Notes under the pieces: generated by a model
What the model was told of the DNA's origin: nothing
The model's database searches: none
Seen by the model: only the letters and a program-made list of their open reading frames with translations
Source of the DNA: Paludibacter sp.
GTDB taxonomy: Bacteria; Bacteroidota; Bacteroidia; Bacteroidales; Paludibacteraceae
DNA: 64,000 nt
Direction of reading: 5' to 3'
NCBI GenBank assembly: GCA_028692715.1
Contig: JAQUWU010000016.1
Span: forward strand, 1 to 64,000
Program-made: the position numbers and the translations under genes
Shown: positions 26,503-36,587 of the stretch, in pieces
Numbering within the stretch: position 1 is the stretch's first letter
How the letters are laid out: every line of letters begins with the position of its first letter

Positions 26503-29500
26503 ATGCGTTTTAATTTACATGCTAGCATATCTATTTTACTGCTTCTGATCATTGGCTCAGTCCATGCTGAAAATCAACCTATTATAGAATTACTAAATTC
26601 GGATAATGGGTTGTCGCATAATACAATTCGTTGTATGGCTCAGGATAAAACGGGATTTCTATGGTTTGGATCCTTGAATGGACTAAATCGTTACGATGGA
26701 ATGAAAGTGAAAATTCTGAAGCCGGAACAACTTAATCCGACGTCCATATCAAGTGGAAAAATAAAAGAACTTCATCTCGATACTTTTGGGCATATTTGGG
26801 TTAGAACTTATAGCGATAATTATGATTGTTATGATCCTAACACCGAGAAATTTCTTTCTATTTTCGACAATAATAAAAACAATTCAGTTAAGTATAAAAT
26901 TTACTATCAGGATAAACAAAAAAATATCTGGCTGGGTAGTGCCACCTCCGGTTGTGCCAAAATTTCTTTTAAAAACGATAAATTTACGAAAGTAATATTT
27001 AACTCTACTCAAATATCTAATCGGTTAACTTCCAATACAGTACTTGATATTTTTCAAGACTCATCTTTAAATACCTGGATATTAACCTCAGCAGGAATTG
27101 CTTTGTACAAAAACAATAAACTTGTAAACATTGAAAATCTAGTAAACGATAAGTCATCCTTTTTAAAAGCCTGGGAATTAAACAAAAAGGTGTATTTGTT
27201 CTCTGAAGATGGTAAAATTGTAATTTATAATTTAACCACTCTTAAATTCGAAAATTCACTAAAAATCAACTCAAAATCCATTTTACAAACTATTGTGTTT
27301 GGGAACGATAGAATATTGATTTCCACAAATGATAATGGTATTTTTGTATTCAACACCAAGTTGGGTCAAATTACATCTGCAGATAAGTTGTACGATGAAA
27401 AAATTACCGGATTAGCCAGTTTTCAATCCGATGCTTTTGGAAATATATGGACATATAATTTTTCAGGAAATTTATGGAGAATCAGTCCTAAAGGTGGCAA
27501 AATCAGTAAAATTAATGTAATTCCTCCCACCATTCTTTCGCTCATTGATATTGAACGTTATGAGTTTGCTGGCGATAAATACGGAAATGTTTGGATTGCT
27601 ACCTATGGTAACGGATTGTTTTGTTATAATACGAACAATGCTAGTATTGAACATTATAGGTCCGAAAAAAACACCAAAGGTATAGCTTCTAATTATTTAT
27701 TATCCATTTTGTTTGATAAGAATGAACATTTATGGGTGGCAACTGAAAATATGGGTATAAATAAGTTGTCGTTTGCTAACAGAAACGTAAGGATTATTTA
27801 TCCCGACCCAGTCAAAAATATTATCAATGGAAATTTTATCAGGGCATTTCTCGAAGATAAAAATCATAATATATGGGTTTCCACCAAAGCCGGAAATTTA
27901 TATGAGTACGATTCGACATTAACGATAAAGAAAACCATTCTGCAAAACGACTTTAATGTTTATAATATGTACGAAGATAAGTCGGGTTCTGTTTGGTTAT
28001 CAACCAAACGAAATGGCATTGTTGAACTTAAAAATGGACTTTTGAAAAATGCAGTTCATTATAAAAATACAGCTGACCCCACCTCACTGAGCGAAAACAC
28101 GATATTCTCGTTGATAAAAGACAGGAAAGATCGCCTTTGGGTGGCTACTTTTGGAGGAGGTGTTTGTGTGAAACAATCTCCTCAAGGAACATTAGGATTC
28201 AAAACCTATTTTAATCAGGATGATTGGGTGCGGTTTGCCCGATATATTTTTATGGATAATAAAGGGGAAATTTGGGTTGCCACTACAAATGGTATCATAC
28301 ATTTTAATCCTGATTTGTTATTAGCCAATAGAAACAATTACAAGTATTATACTTATAATGTTGAAAATCAACAATCTCTTAGTAACGCGGATGTTCGCTA
28401 TATTTTTCAGGACTCAAAAAATAATCTATGGTTTGCAACGGTTGGAGGTGGATTGAATAAATATATTGGAGAAAGTCCCGACGGTAATGGACTTTTTCAG
28501 GTTTACCGAAATAAACAAGGCATGGTGAATGACAATATTATGGCCATTCAGGAAGATAAGAATGGATATCTTTGGGTAAGCACCGAAAGTGGTTTGAATA
28601 AATTCAATTCGGAAACATCTGTATTTCAGTATTTTAAATTTACTGATGATTTCTCGTCAAATTCGTATTCCGAAACAGCCTGTTTGACTACTCACGATGG
28701 AAAAATGTTTTGGGGCAGTCAAAATGGTTTTTTTATTTTTAATCCTGAGAAATTATTATCAAAGCAAACCGAAGTTAACAAAGTGTATTTAACAGGGTTT
28801 TATATTTTCGATCAGGAAGCTAAAATCGGTTCCGAAAAGGCTCCTTTGAAAGAGTCGGTTACTTTTACGGATATTGTTAAGCTGAAAGCTAACGATAAGG
28901 TATTCAGCATTGAATTCTCAAAATTGAATTTTCGCGACCCGCATGTTAATCAATACATGTATATGCTTGAAAACTATGAAAAACGCTGGAATTTATCAGG
29001 TCCGATAAATGTTGCAACCTATAAAAATGTACCACACGGAAGTTATGTCTTTTTGGTGAAAGGGATGAACAACGAGGGGGCTTGGGATACAGAACCAACT
29101 CGTTTGGAAATTGTTATTTCACCTCCATATTATCTTTCGCCACTGGCCTATATTATTTATTTATTGCTATTTGTTAGTATTTCATATTTGGCTTTTAGAT
29201 TAATTTTTAAATTTAATAACCTGAATAATGCAGTGAAAATGGAGCACCAGTTGACAGATTATAAACTCCGTTTTTTTACCAATATTAGTCATGAATTTCG
29301 CACACCACTAACTTTAATAAAAGGGAATGTGGATACATTAAGCGAACTTAAAAACAAAATGACTGTACCATTGCAGCATTTGGTGAACGATTTGGGAAAA
29401 AATACTTCTCATATGCTGCGGCTAATTGATCAGTTGATGGAATTCCGTAAGTTTCAGAACAACAAACAGAAATTAAATTTAGAACAGACTGATGCTGTTG

Positions 29501-30852
29501 TGTTTGTAAATGAGATTTTTGGTAGTTTTCAAAATATGGCCGACAGATTAAATATCCATTATGAATATTTACATGCTTTACCTTCAATTTCAGCTTATCT
29601 GGATAAAAATAAGGTAGATAAAATCTTGTTCAATTTACTCTCGAATGCATTTAAATTCACCAAACGAGGTGGAAAAATTACGTTGATAACTTCAGTGGAC
29701 GAAGTAAAGGAAAAATTGTATATTAAAGTTATTGATAATGGCATTGGTATTCCTAAAGAGAAACAGAATCTCCTTTTCAGTCGGTTTATGCAAATAAATT
29801 TTTCATCCAATGGTACCGGAGTGGGATTGTCATTGGTTAACGAATTTACCTTACTACATAAAGGAACGGTGAAGTTTGAAGAAAACGAAGACAGAGGATC
29901 GGTGTTTATCGTTGAACTCCCTATGAATAAAAATGTGTACGAAGAGGATGATTTTGTAAAAGAACAGTTTGTAGTTACTAAAGATAATGAAAGTCATGTT
30001 TATTCGCTCTCAGAATTTTTTGAACCGGGGACAGACGATGTGGAACTTAATTTATTGCCAAATGAACAACATGCCGGTGTAAAATACAAAATTCTGGTGA
30101 TTGATGACAATGATGATATCCGTGACTTTTTATATGAGAAATTAAGTCCTCATTTTGAGGTGATTACTGCTGAAGATGGGACTGTAGGCTTTAAAAAAGG
30201 TACTGAAGAGGATCCGGATCTGATAATTTGTGATGTAATGATGCCCGGTATGAATGGTTTTGAGTTGACGAAAAAACTAAAAGATGATTTTAATACTTGC
30301 CATATTCCCGTGATTTTGCTGACAGCTTATATCTCGGACGAACACAATATCGAAGGGATACAAGCCGGTGCAGATGCTTATATTAGTAAACCATTTAGTT
30401 TGTCGCATTTATTGTTGCAGATAAATAAACTGATTGAAAAAAGGGAAAAAATGCATAAACATTATGCAAATACAAATACATTGGATGAAGAAATCTCTGA
30501 AGAAGAGGAAAGTCCAACTGTAACCGACAGAGATGCGCAGTTTATTAAACTGGTGGAACAAATTCTTGAAAAGCATCTTACCGATCCAGACTTTTCGGTG
30601 GATGATTTTGCGCAATTAGCTTTGACAGGCAGGACATTATTTTTCAAAAAAATCAAATACCTTACAGGATATTCACCCAGTGAGCTTATCCGTTTCCGAA
30701 GAATGAAAAAAGCTGCCGAGCTACTTAAAACCTACAAATACAATGTCTCGGAAGTGTCTTATATGGTGGGTATTAACGATCCGTTCTATTTCAGTAAATG
30801 CTTTAAAACCCAATATGGTTGCTCTCCTTCTAAATATATAAATTCGCTTTAA
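26503..30852 (+). CDS. Hybrid two-component sensor/response regulator (HTCS)
   Basis: 1449 residues, the single-protein oligosaccharide sensor typical of Bacteroidota polysaccharide loci. Signal peptide 1-22; periplasmic two-propeller sensor built of Reg_prop blades (GLSHNTIRCMAQDKTGFLWF, GNVWIATYGNGLFCY, NHNIWVSTKAGNLYEYDS, NLWFATVGGGLNKY) to about 785; Y_Y_Y domain about 788-870 (YMLENYEKRWN, YKNVPHGSYVFLVKGMN); transmembrane helix about 880-905 (AYIIYLLLFVSISYLAFRLI); histidine kinase with phosphoacceptor His930 in NISHEFRTPLTL, N-box FNLLSNAFKFTKRG, G-boxes DNGIGIPKEK and GTGVGLSL; receiver domain with Asp1244 in IICDVMMPGMNG; AraC-type DNA-binding domain at the end (about 1355-1449, MVGINDPFYFSKCFKTQYG). 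All catalytic residues are intact. As the only regulator in the window it probably controls part or all of this pectin locus in response to an RG-I fragment. Confidence 0.96.
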   Translation: MRFNLHASISILLLLIIGSVHAENQPIIELLNSDNGLSHNTIRCMAQDKTGFLWFGSLNGLNRYDGMKVKILKPEQLNPTSISSGKIKELHLDTFGHIWVRTYSDNYDCYDPNTEKFLSIFDNNKNNSVKYKIYYQDKQKNIWLGSATSGCAKISFKNDKFTKVIFNSTQISNRLTSNTVLDIFQDSSLNTWILTSAGIALYKNNKLVNIENLVNDKSSFLKAWELNKKVYLFSEDGKIVIYNLTTLKFENSLKINSKSILQTIVFGNDRILISTNDNGIFVFNTKLGQITSADKLYDEKITGLASFQSDAFGNIWTYNFSGNLWRISPKGGKISKINVIPPTILSLIDIERYEFAGDKYGNVWIATYGNGLFCYNTNNASIEHYRSEKNTKGIASNYLLSILFDKNEHLWVATENMGINKLSFANRNVRIIYPDPVKNIINGNFIRAFLEDKNHNIWVSTKAGNLYEYDSTLTIKKTILQNDFNVYNMYEDKSGSVWLSTKRNGIVELKNGLLKNAVHYKNTADPTSLSENTIFSLIKDRKDRLWVATFGGGVCVKQSPQGTLGFKTYFNQDDWVRFARYIFMDNKGEIWVATTNGIIHFNPDLLLANRNNYKYYTYNVENQQSLSNADVRYIFQDSKNNLWFATVGGGLNKYIGESPDGNGLFQVYRNKQGMVNDNIMAIQEDKNGYLWVSTESGLNKFNSETSVFQYFKFTDDFSSNSYSETACLTTHDGKMFWGSQNGFFIFNPEKLLSKQTEVNKVYLTGFYIFDQEAKIGSEKAPLKESVTFTDIVKLKANDKVFSIEFSKLNFRDPHVNQYMYMLENYEKRWNLSGPINVATYKNVPHGSYVFLVKGMNNEGAWDTEPTRLEIVISPPYYLSPLAYIIYLLLFVSISYLAFRLIFKFNNLNNAVKMEHQLTDYKLRFFTNISHEFRTPLTLIKGNVDTLSELKNKMTVPLQHLVNDLGKNTSHMLRLIDQLMEFRKFQNNKQKLNLEQTDAVVFVNEIFGSFQNMADRLNIHYEYLHALPSISAYLDKNKVDKILFNLLSNAFKFTKRGGKITLITSVDEVKEKLYIKVIDNGIGIPKEKQNLLFSRFMQINFSSNGTGVGLSLVNEFTLLHKGTVKFEENEDRGSVFIVELPMNKNVYEEDDFVKEQFVVTKDNESHVYSLSEFFEPGTDDVELNLLPNEQHAGVKYKILVIDDNDDIRDFLYEKLSPHFEVITAEDGTVGFKKGTEEDPDLIICDVMMPGMNGFELTKKLKDDFNTCHIPVILLTAYISDEHNIEGIQAGADAYISKPFSLSHLLLQINKLIEKREKMHKHYANTNTLDEEISEEEESPTVTDRDAQFIKLVEQILEKHLTDPDFSVDDFAQLALTGRTLFFKKIKYLTGYSPSELIRFRRMKKAAELLKTYKYNVSEVSYMVGINDPFYFSKCFKTQYGCSPSKYINSL

Positions 30853-30875
30853 AATATACGACCAAACGATATATA

Positions 30876-30915
30876 CGGTTCAAATCCTTTTTAATAGGAT
30901 TTGAGCTGTTTTTTT
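30876..30915 (+). terminator. Rho-independent terminator after the sensor gene
   Basis: Stem CGGTTCAAATCCT (30876-30888) pairing with AGGATTTGAGCTG (30896-30908; nine perfect pairs, then wobbles), a 7-base loop and seven T. It starts 24 bases after the stop. Confidence 0.8.
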
Positions 30916-31345
30916 ATTTGGTTATTCGCATAAGCTCCAAAAAATATTAAACTCAATAATTTTGTTTAAAAAAACAAATAATTCATTTTCAACCACGGAT
31001 TTTACGAATTTACACTAAAAATTCAGATATATAATTCGTGATAACTCGTGAAATTAGTAGTTGTATTTTTTTATTTATAGTAACCATCTGTTTTAGAATC
31101 AAAAATCAATATTAATTTTTGTTCCTTCTGTAAATTAGGACAGCTTGCAGATAATCATATTTTTTTGTTAATACAGACATTCGGCAGGCTTTATTGAATT
31201 GTGTTATTATTTAGCTTTATAGTTGATTGAATTATATTCTAGGTTATCGAATAAATTTCCATTGTATGAAAATTTTAAAATAAGTTATTTTGTAATATAA
31301 AAAAATAATCATTTATTAATATTAATCAAATTAAATCTATTTTTT
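30916..31345. other. Gene-free stretch with decayed inverted repeat
   Basis: No coding frame is convincing between the terminator and 31346. 30993-31056 is a degenerate form of the dispersed 'CCACGGATT...AATCCGTGG' inverted repeat of this phylum: CCACGGATTTTACGAATT on the left arm and AATTCGTGATAACTCGTG on the right. The remaining sequence is very AT-rich and must hold the promoter of the next gene, but I see no good TAnnTTTG box; TTATTTTG near 31290 is one mismatch away. Confidence 0.5.
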
Positions 31346-33787
31346 ATGAAAAAAATTACTTTATTACTGGCCTTATTACTGGCCACATTTAGTTTAACTT
31401 TTGCTGGAATAAACATGGCAACTGCATGGTGGAATGCTGAAACTTTCGATTCCTATACTTTAGGACAACCAATTACTTATGAAACTGGATATGATTGGAC
31501 GGGTACTATACCGGTTATTCACACAAATGCTAAAACAAGCGTTACAACAGCGGGGAATGTACTTGGATTTTCTCCAAGCACTGCGACAGATTTAACTGAA
31601 GGTAGCAGTTCTCAACACATCAATACTACTAAAGTTTTTCCTAATGCTTTAAGCGGTATTATTTACGCAAAAATGTCTGCTTTCCATTGTATACGTGGTA
31701 CCGGCTATGTGTTTAAAAATACTGAAGGAAAAACCGTTTTTGGATTTGGGAGTAAAGATAGTAATTCTTCCAGTAAAAGTAATTTAAGATATACACTTGA
31801 CGGATTTATTTATGGTTCAGGTTATCTTAATGGCGATCCAACTCTTGTTGAAGTTACATCATTAAATTGGTTACGTTCACAATGGTACGATTGGGAAATG
31901 GTAATAGATTTGGATACAAAAAAACTCATTAAATTAATTGCAACAAATACTGATGGTGAAACTGTAACATTATCTGACATAAGTTTAACCAACGGAGGAA
32001 GTGTTGATAAATTGAATATTGCAACCGGAGCATATACAGCAGCGGGTTTAGATAATGTAACAATAGGCCAACTTAAAGCAGATAATATTAAAACACTTGA
32101 TGGCGTAACAAGCTTACAAACATTATCAAGTGGAAATGTAACTTCTGATTTTAATGTGACAGCATTTACTACTGCAATGGGACTTGACTTAAGTATGGCT
32201 CAACCAGATTTAGATGTTACATGGAGTATTTTAGACTATGGCACATTAAGTGTGGCTGATCAGGCTTTGGTTTCGTTAACTAGAAATAGCTCAGATTTTA
32301 CAAAGGCTACTTTATCTGCCGGTAATATTTCTGCTGATGGTACAGTAACACTGAAAGCTGTTTATGGTACTACAGAATTAACACAACAAGTGTTATTGAA
32401 ATCTCTTACTATTGAAGGATTGAAATCAGGTTTAGCTGACGAAATTGTTATTGCAAATGCATTGATGACTGCTGTTACTGACGATAATCCATATATTGCC
32501 GGATTAAAAAGTGCTCTAACTAGTAGTGTAAATGCTGCGCAAGCTGTAATTGATAATGGTTCTGCAACCATTGAGAATGCAACAACAGCTATGAGCAATT
32601 TACAAACTGCTGAAGCTTCGTTTACAACTTCAATGACTCCATACAATGATTTTGTAACTTATATTGGCAATGTTCAAACTGCTTATGATGCAGAAACCCG
32701 TACGGCTACTTTTATTACAACTGTAAAAGGAACTTTAAATACTGCATTAACTGCTGCTGCCACCGCCAGAACAACAATTTCTGTCTCAGGAGATATTACA
32801 GCTGCAAAAACAACATTAGAAACAGCATATAACCAGTTTGTTGCTGATATACCAACTTATGCAAGTTTGGAGACTCAAATAGCTACAGTTGATGCACGTT
32901 TAACAGTAGCAACTCCTCGTACTGGTGAAGGTACATTCTTAATGTTCACAACAGCTTCTGTAAGTACATTAAATGCAGCTAAAGATGATGCAGTTGATGT
33001 TTTAACTAATGGGACGACTGCTACATCTCTTTCAACAGCTCAAACAGATTTAGCTACTGCATTGACAACTTTTAATGAAACACCACGTGTTGCTCCAAGT
33101 ACTACTGACTATTACAGAATTTATACTTATGGCGTAGATGCTGGTGATGGTGATGGCGTTAAGAAAGTTCTATATATTGATGGAGCAGTAGACGGTTTGG
33201 GTGGAACATTGAAATATACTGAAGAAGGAAATACAACTGAATTTACTGATAAATTCTGGAAAATTACTGAAGTTAGTACCGGTAAATTTAACTTGAAAAG
33301 TAAACTCTCATCGACGTATTTAAGTGATAGAACGTTGGCTGATGTTGCTGCCGAATTTAGTTTGCTAGAAAATGCGAGTCAAGGTGGTAGTGTTAGTGTT
33401 GATGAAGGCTTTTTCTTATACAGCATGTTAAATAAAAGTGCTAACAAATATTTAGAGGTTGATACTTATGATGGGACTGCTCTAAATGGTGTTTTCTATA
33501 ATAACTCTGCTACTGCTACTCGTCTTCGTTTCTGTTATCAGTTTGAATCAATATCATTAGGTACAGGTTTAAATAATGCTGCTAATTCAAATATTAAAGT
33601 TTATATGGCTAATAACAAAGCAGTAATTGATGGTATTAATGCCGGTGAAACATATACAGTTTACAATGCGTTGGGAGCTGTAGTACTAAGTGCAAAAGCT
33701 ACTTCCAGCAAAGTATCAGTTAATTTGCCTTCAGCAGGTTTATATATGATTAAAACCTTAGATGGCACATTTAAATTGATTAAGTAA
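31346..33787 (+). CDS. T9SS-targeted multidomain protein of unknown function
   Basis: 813 residues, very rich in Thr, Ala and Ser. Signal peptide 1-20. Residues about 25-245 look like a concanavalin/laminin-G-type sandwich (WWNAETFDSYTLGQ, KMSAFHCIRGTGYVFKN, QWYDWEMVIDLDTKKLI). About 255-355 is an Ig-like region (VTWSILDYGTLSVAD, GTVTLKAVYGTTELT). About 355-585 has at least three alpha-helical repeat units resembling FIVAR modules (LKSALTSSVNAAQAVID, LNTALTAAATARTTIS, LNAAKDDAVDVLTNG). About 588-735 looks like a ricin-type beta-trefoil (YYRIYTYG, KFWKITEVSTGKFNLKSK, NKYLEVDTYDG). The end is a T9SS-type sorting domain (YTVYNALGAVVL ... PSAGLYMIKT). No catalytic motif is recognised. It lies between the sensor and the GH127 pair and has its own terminator. 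Most likely a surface glycan-binding or adhesion protein; this is inference from fold guesses. Confidence 0.7.
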   Translation: MKKITLLLALLLATFSLTFAGINMATAWWNAETFDSYTLGQPITYETGYDWTGTIPVIHTNAKTSVTTAGNVLGFSPSTATDLTEGSSSQHINTTKVFPNALSGIIYAKMSAFHCIRGTGYVFKNTEGKTVFGFGSKDSNSSSKSNLRYTLDGFIYGSGYLNGDPTLVEVTSLNWLRSQWYDWEMVIDLDTKKLIKLIATNTDGETVTLSDISLTNGGSVDKLNIATGAYTAAGLDNVTIGQLKADNIKTLDGVTSLQTLSSGNVTSDFNVTAFTTAMGLDLSMAQPDLDVTWSILDYGTLSVADQALVSLTRNSSDFTKATLSAGNISADGTVTLKAVYGTTELTQQVLLKSLTIEGLKSGLADEIVIANALMTAVTDDNPYIAGLKSALTSSVNAAQAVIDNGSATIENATTAMSNLQTAEASFTTSMTPYNDFVTYIGNVQTAYDAETRTATFITTVKGTLNTALTAAATARTTISVSGDITAAKTTLETAYNQFVADIPTYASLETQIATVDARLTVATPRTGEGTFLMFTTASVSTLNAAKDDAVDVLTNGTTATSLSTAQTDLATALTTFNETPRVAPSTTDYYRIYTYGVDAGDGDGVKKVLYIDGAVDGLGGTLKYTEEGNTTEFTDKFWKITEVSTGKFNLKSKLSSTYLSDRTLADVAAEFSLLENASQGGSVSVDEGFFLYSMLNKSANKYLEVDTYDGTALNGVFYNNSATATRLRFCYQFESISLGTGLNNAANSNIKVYMANNKAVIDGINAGETYTVYNALGAVVLSAKATSSKVSVNLPSAGLYMIKTLDGTFKLIK

Positions 33788-33825
33788 TTTTTTTAAGTTG
33801 ATAATTAATTTATATTGGTTTGTAA

Positions 33826-33868
33826 AAGACAGGTGTTTCGGTGACGAAACGCCTGTCTTGTTTTTTTT
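33826..33868 (+). terminator. Rho-independent terminator after the 813-residue protein
   Basis: 15-bp stem (33826-33840 with 33845-33859; one G-T wobble), tetraloop GTGA, then G and eight T. It starts 39 bases after the stop codon. Confidence 0.88.
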
Positions 33869-34105
33869 ATAAGGGTGCTGATAAGGTATAGCGATTCTAA
33901 TTGATAATCTTAAACCACGATCTTCGGATTGGGGCTTTCCATTCGATAGGCAAGGTAAATAGTACGAGCCGATATAAACACTATCATCGAACATCTTATC
34001 TCCATTTGCTGTTTTTTGACCTCTTTTTCTGCTTTTAATACACAATTGTCCTACTTCCTTGTAGTAAGAAGTGTTATCTTTGTTTGACTTTAAACTCCAT
34101 TAAGA
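33869..34105 (+). promoter_or_regulatory. Leader region of the GH127 pair with a TAnnTTTG box
   Basis: The 318-base gap from 33788 holds the terminator and then about 240 bases without a believable gene. TATCTTTG at 34075-34082 is a perfect -7 box, 24 bases before the GH127 ATG; no TTG stands at the expected -33 position, which is compatible with activator (HTCS) dependence. The sequence between 33895 and 34045 is less AT-rich than typical spacers here and could carry the regulator site, but I see no repeat I can defend as an operator. Confidence 0.4.
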
Positions 34106-36568
34106 ATGAAAAAAACAACATATCTTCTTTCTTTTCTGTTGTTACTGATTTTTCTGGTTACGAATGTCAATCCAAGCCAGGCACAGATAAAACAAATAGC
34201 GAAAGTACCTTTTACGGACGTACATTTTACTGATAATTTCTGGTTGCCTCGCATGGAAATCAATCGAACTGTTTCCATACCATCTGCTTTTAAACAATCT
34301 GAAATTAATGGAAGGTTTGATAATTTTGCTTTGGCCGCTGGTTTAATTAAAGGGGAACATAAAGGTGATTTTCCGTTTGACGACACCGATCCTTATAAAA
34401 TAATTGAAGGTGCTTCTTATTCGCTGGCTGTGAAATATGATGCAAAACTGGATGCTTATCTCGATAGCGTTATCACACTTATTGCCGCTGCACAGGAAAA
34501 AGATGGGTATCTTACTACCTGTGTTACCAATAATTGTACCCGACTGAACCGTTGGTGGGGAAGCTCGCATTGGGAAAAACTGAATAGCCACGAACTCTAC
34601 AATTCCGGGCATTTATACGAAGCAGCTGTTGCACATTTTACATCCACTGGTAAAAAATCATTATTGAATGTGGCCATAAAAAATGCGGATTTGGTATGTG
34701 CCGTTTTTGGACCAAATGAAGGTCAGAAACATGTACCATCGGGGCATCCAATTGTAGAAATGGCTCTGGTTAAATTGTATAAAATAACACACAATAAAAA
34801 TTACCTTGAAACTGCCCGTTATTTTATTGATGAAGCCGGACGCGGAACTGACGGACATAAATTAAGTCCCTACAGTCAGGATCATAAACCCATTTTACAA
34901 CAAGATGAAATTGTAGGTCATGCTGTTCGCGCAGGATATTTATTTTCAGGCGTGACTGATGTGGCAGCTATTCAACAGGACGAACAACTGTTTGCTGCTG
35001 TAAGTCGCATTTGGGAGAATATGGCAGGCAAAAAACTTTATATTACAGGTGGTATTGGATCACGCGCTCAGGGAGAAGGATTCGGACCAAATTACGAACT
35101 GAATAACTTCAATAATTATTGCGAAACCTGTGCTTCTATTGCCAATGTGTATTGGAATGAGCGAATGTTTCTGGCTACCGGTGACGCTAAATATATTGAT
35201 GTGTTGGAAAGAGTGCTTTACAATGGCGTTATATCGGGCGTGTCGCTGAGTGGTGACAAGTATTTTTATGATAATCCGTTGGCATCGGATGGTAGTCATG
35301 GTCGTGCTCCCTGGTTTGGTTGTGCTTGCTGTCCCGGAAACATAACGCGATTTATGGCTTCAGTTCCCGACTATGTTTATGCGGTGGATAAAAACTCAGC
35401 TTTCGTAAATCTGTATGTGGCAAGTAATAGCAAATTGAAAATTGCAGATAATGTAGTAGAATTGATACAAAAAACCGATTACCCATGGAATGGACAAATT
35501 GAAATTACCGTTAAACCACAAAAAACGGGAGTATTCACCTTAAATTTACGCATTCCAGGATGGGCAAAAAACAAACCAGTACCAACTGATTTATACACTT
35601 ATGCTGATGATCTTAGTCCAAAAATTAAAATCCTTGTCAACAAGAAAGAACAGACTAATTATTCAACATCAGGTTATTGTGTTATAAATCGTAAGTGGAA
35701 ATCGGGGGATAAAATCTCTGTTCAGTTAGAAATGCCGGTTCGAAGGGTACAGGCAAATGCTCAGGTCAATTATGACAAAGGTTATTTAGCTCTTGAACGT
35801 GGACCAATTGTGTTTGGTATTGAAGGCATTGATCAGAAAAATCCATTCGTTTTTAATATTTCAATTCCAAAAAATGCTCAGATTCAAGCACATTTTGAAA
35901 AGGAGTTGTTGAACGGTGTGGAAGTATTGGATGGTAACTGTTTAGTCACCGAAAAAGATGTATCAAACAATGCAACAAAGAATATTCAATCAACTTTTAG
36001 AGCTATACCCTACGCAACATGGAATAATCGTAGGAATAGTCAATGGGTAGTCTGGATGCCAGAGAGTTCTAAAAAAGCCGTTGTAAAACCTGAGCCAACC
36101 ATTGCTTCCCGCGCAAAACAAGTGGGCGGTTGGGGGCTGAATGACCAATTTGAGCCAACTTCGTCAGCCGACCTAAATACACCATATCATTATTGGTGGC
36201 TAAAGGCTGGAACGGACGAAGAGGTGACGTATTTGTTCGATAAAGAAGAACAAGTGTCGGGCGTGGAAGTGTACTGGCTGGCATTCGATCATTATGACGT
36301 TTCTTACAGAGCTCCTGAAAGTTGGAAATTGCTGTACAAATCCGGTGATGAGTGGACGGAAGTTGAAGCTGAAACCCCATATGGAACTGAACTTGACAAA
36401 TATAACAAACTAACTTTTAAAACCATTAAAACAACGGGATTGAAGATTATCGCTTCGTTGCAGAAAGGCAAATCCACAACTAAATCATCAGAAAATGGTC
36501 CGCAATTGGTAGAAATGCGCGAGAAAGCTTATTCCGGTGGTATTTTAGAATGGAAAGTAAATCCTTAA
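34106..36568 (+). CDS. GH127 beta-L-arabinofuranosidase, secreted
   Basis: Zinc-dependent, cysteine-nucleophile retaining enzyme that removes beta-L-arabinofuranose. 820 residues, signal peptide 1-26. N-terminal (alpha/alpha)6 barrel: FTDVHFTDNFWLPRMEINR, FPFDDTDPYKIIEGASYSL, HELYNSGHLYEAAVAHF, DHKPILQQDEIVGHAVRAGY, ITGGIGSRAQGEGFGPNYEL. The zinc/catalytic set of HypBA1 is present: Glu340 and Cys342 in NYCETCASIAN, Cys408 (nucleophile) and Cys409 in WFGCACCPGN. Beta-sandwich domains follow (WNGQIEITVKPQKTGVFTL, LRIPGWAKNKPV, YLALERGPIVFGIEG), and residues about 665-820 form an extra galactose-binding-like domain (AGTDEEVTYLFDKEEQVSGV, ESWKLLYKSGDEW). GH146 is a related alternative. The next GH127 gene begins 19 bases later. 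Confidence 0.93.
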   Translation: MKKTTYLLSFLLLLIFLVTNVNPSQAQIKQIAKVPFTDVHFTDNFWLPRMEINRTVSIPSAFKQSEINGRFDNFALAAGLIKGEHKGDFPFDDTDPYKIIEGASYSLAVKYDAKLDAYLDSVITLIAAAQEKDGYLTTCVTNNCTRLNRWWGSSHWEKLNSHELYNSGHLYEAAVAHFTSTGKKSLLNVAIKNADLVCAVFGPNEGQKHVPSGHPIVEMALVKLYKITHNKNYLETARYFIDEAGRGTDGHKLSPYSQDHKPILQQDEIVGHAVRAGYLFSGVTDVAAIQQDEQLFAAVSRIWENMAGKKLYITGGIGSRAQGEGFGPNYELNNFNNYCETCASIANVYWNERMFLATGDAKYIDVLERVLYNGVISGVSLSGDKYFYDNPLASDGSHGRAPWFGCACCPGNITRFMASVPDYVYAVDKNSAFVNLYVASNSKLKIADNVVELIQKTDYPWNGQIEITVKPQKTGVFTLNLRIPGWAKNKPVPTDLYTYADDLSPKIKILVNKKEQTNYSTSGYCVINRKWKSGDKISVQLEMPVRRVQANAQVNYDKGYLALERGPIVFGIEGIDQKNPFVFNISIPKNAQIQAHFEKELLNGVEVLDGNCLVTEKDVSNNATKNIQSTFRAIPYATWNNRRNSQWVVWMPESSKKAVVKPEPTIASRAKQVGGWGLNDQFEPTSSADLNTPYHYWWLKAGTDEEVTYLFDKEEQVSGVEVYWLAFDHYDVSYRAPESWKLLYKSGDEWTEVEAETPYGTELDKYNKLTFKTIKTTGLKIIASLQKGKSTTKSSENGPQLVEMREKAYSGGILEWKVNP

Positions 36569-36587
36569 AAAATAATTCAAAAACGAT

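Noticed and set aside
33758-34045. 95-codon - strand frame in the spacer before GH127
   Set aside because: Overlaps the end of the neighbouring gene and its terminator, and has no recognisable sequence or ribosome site.
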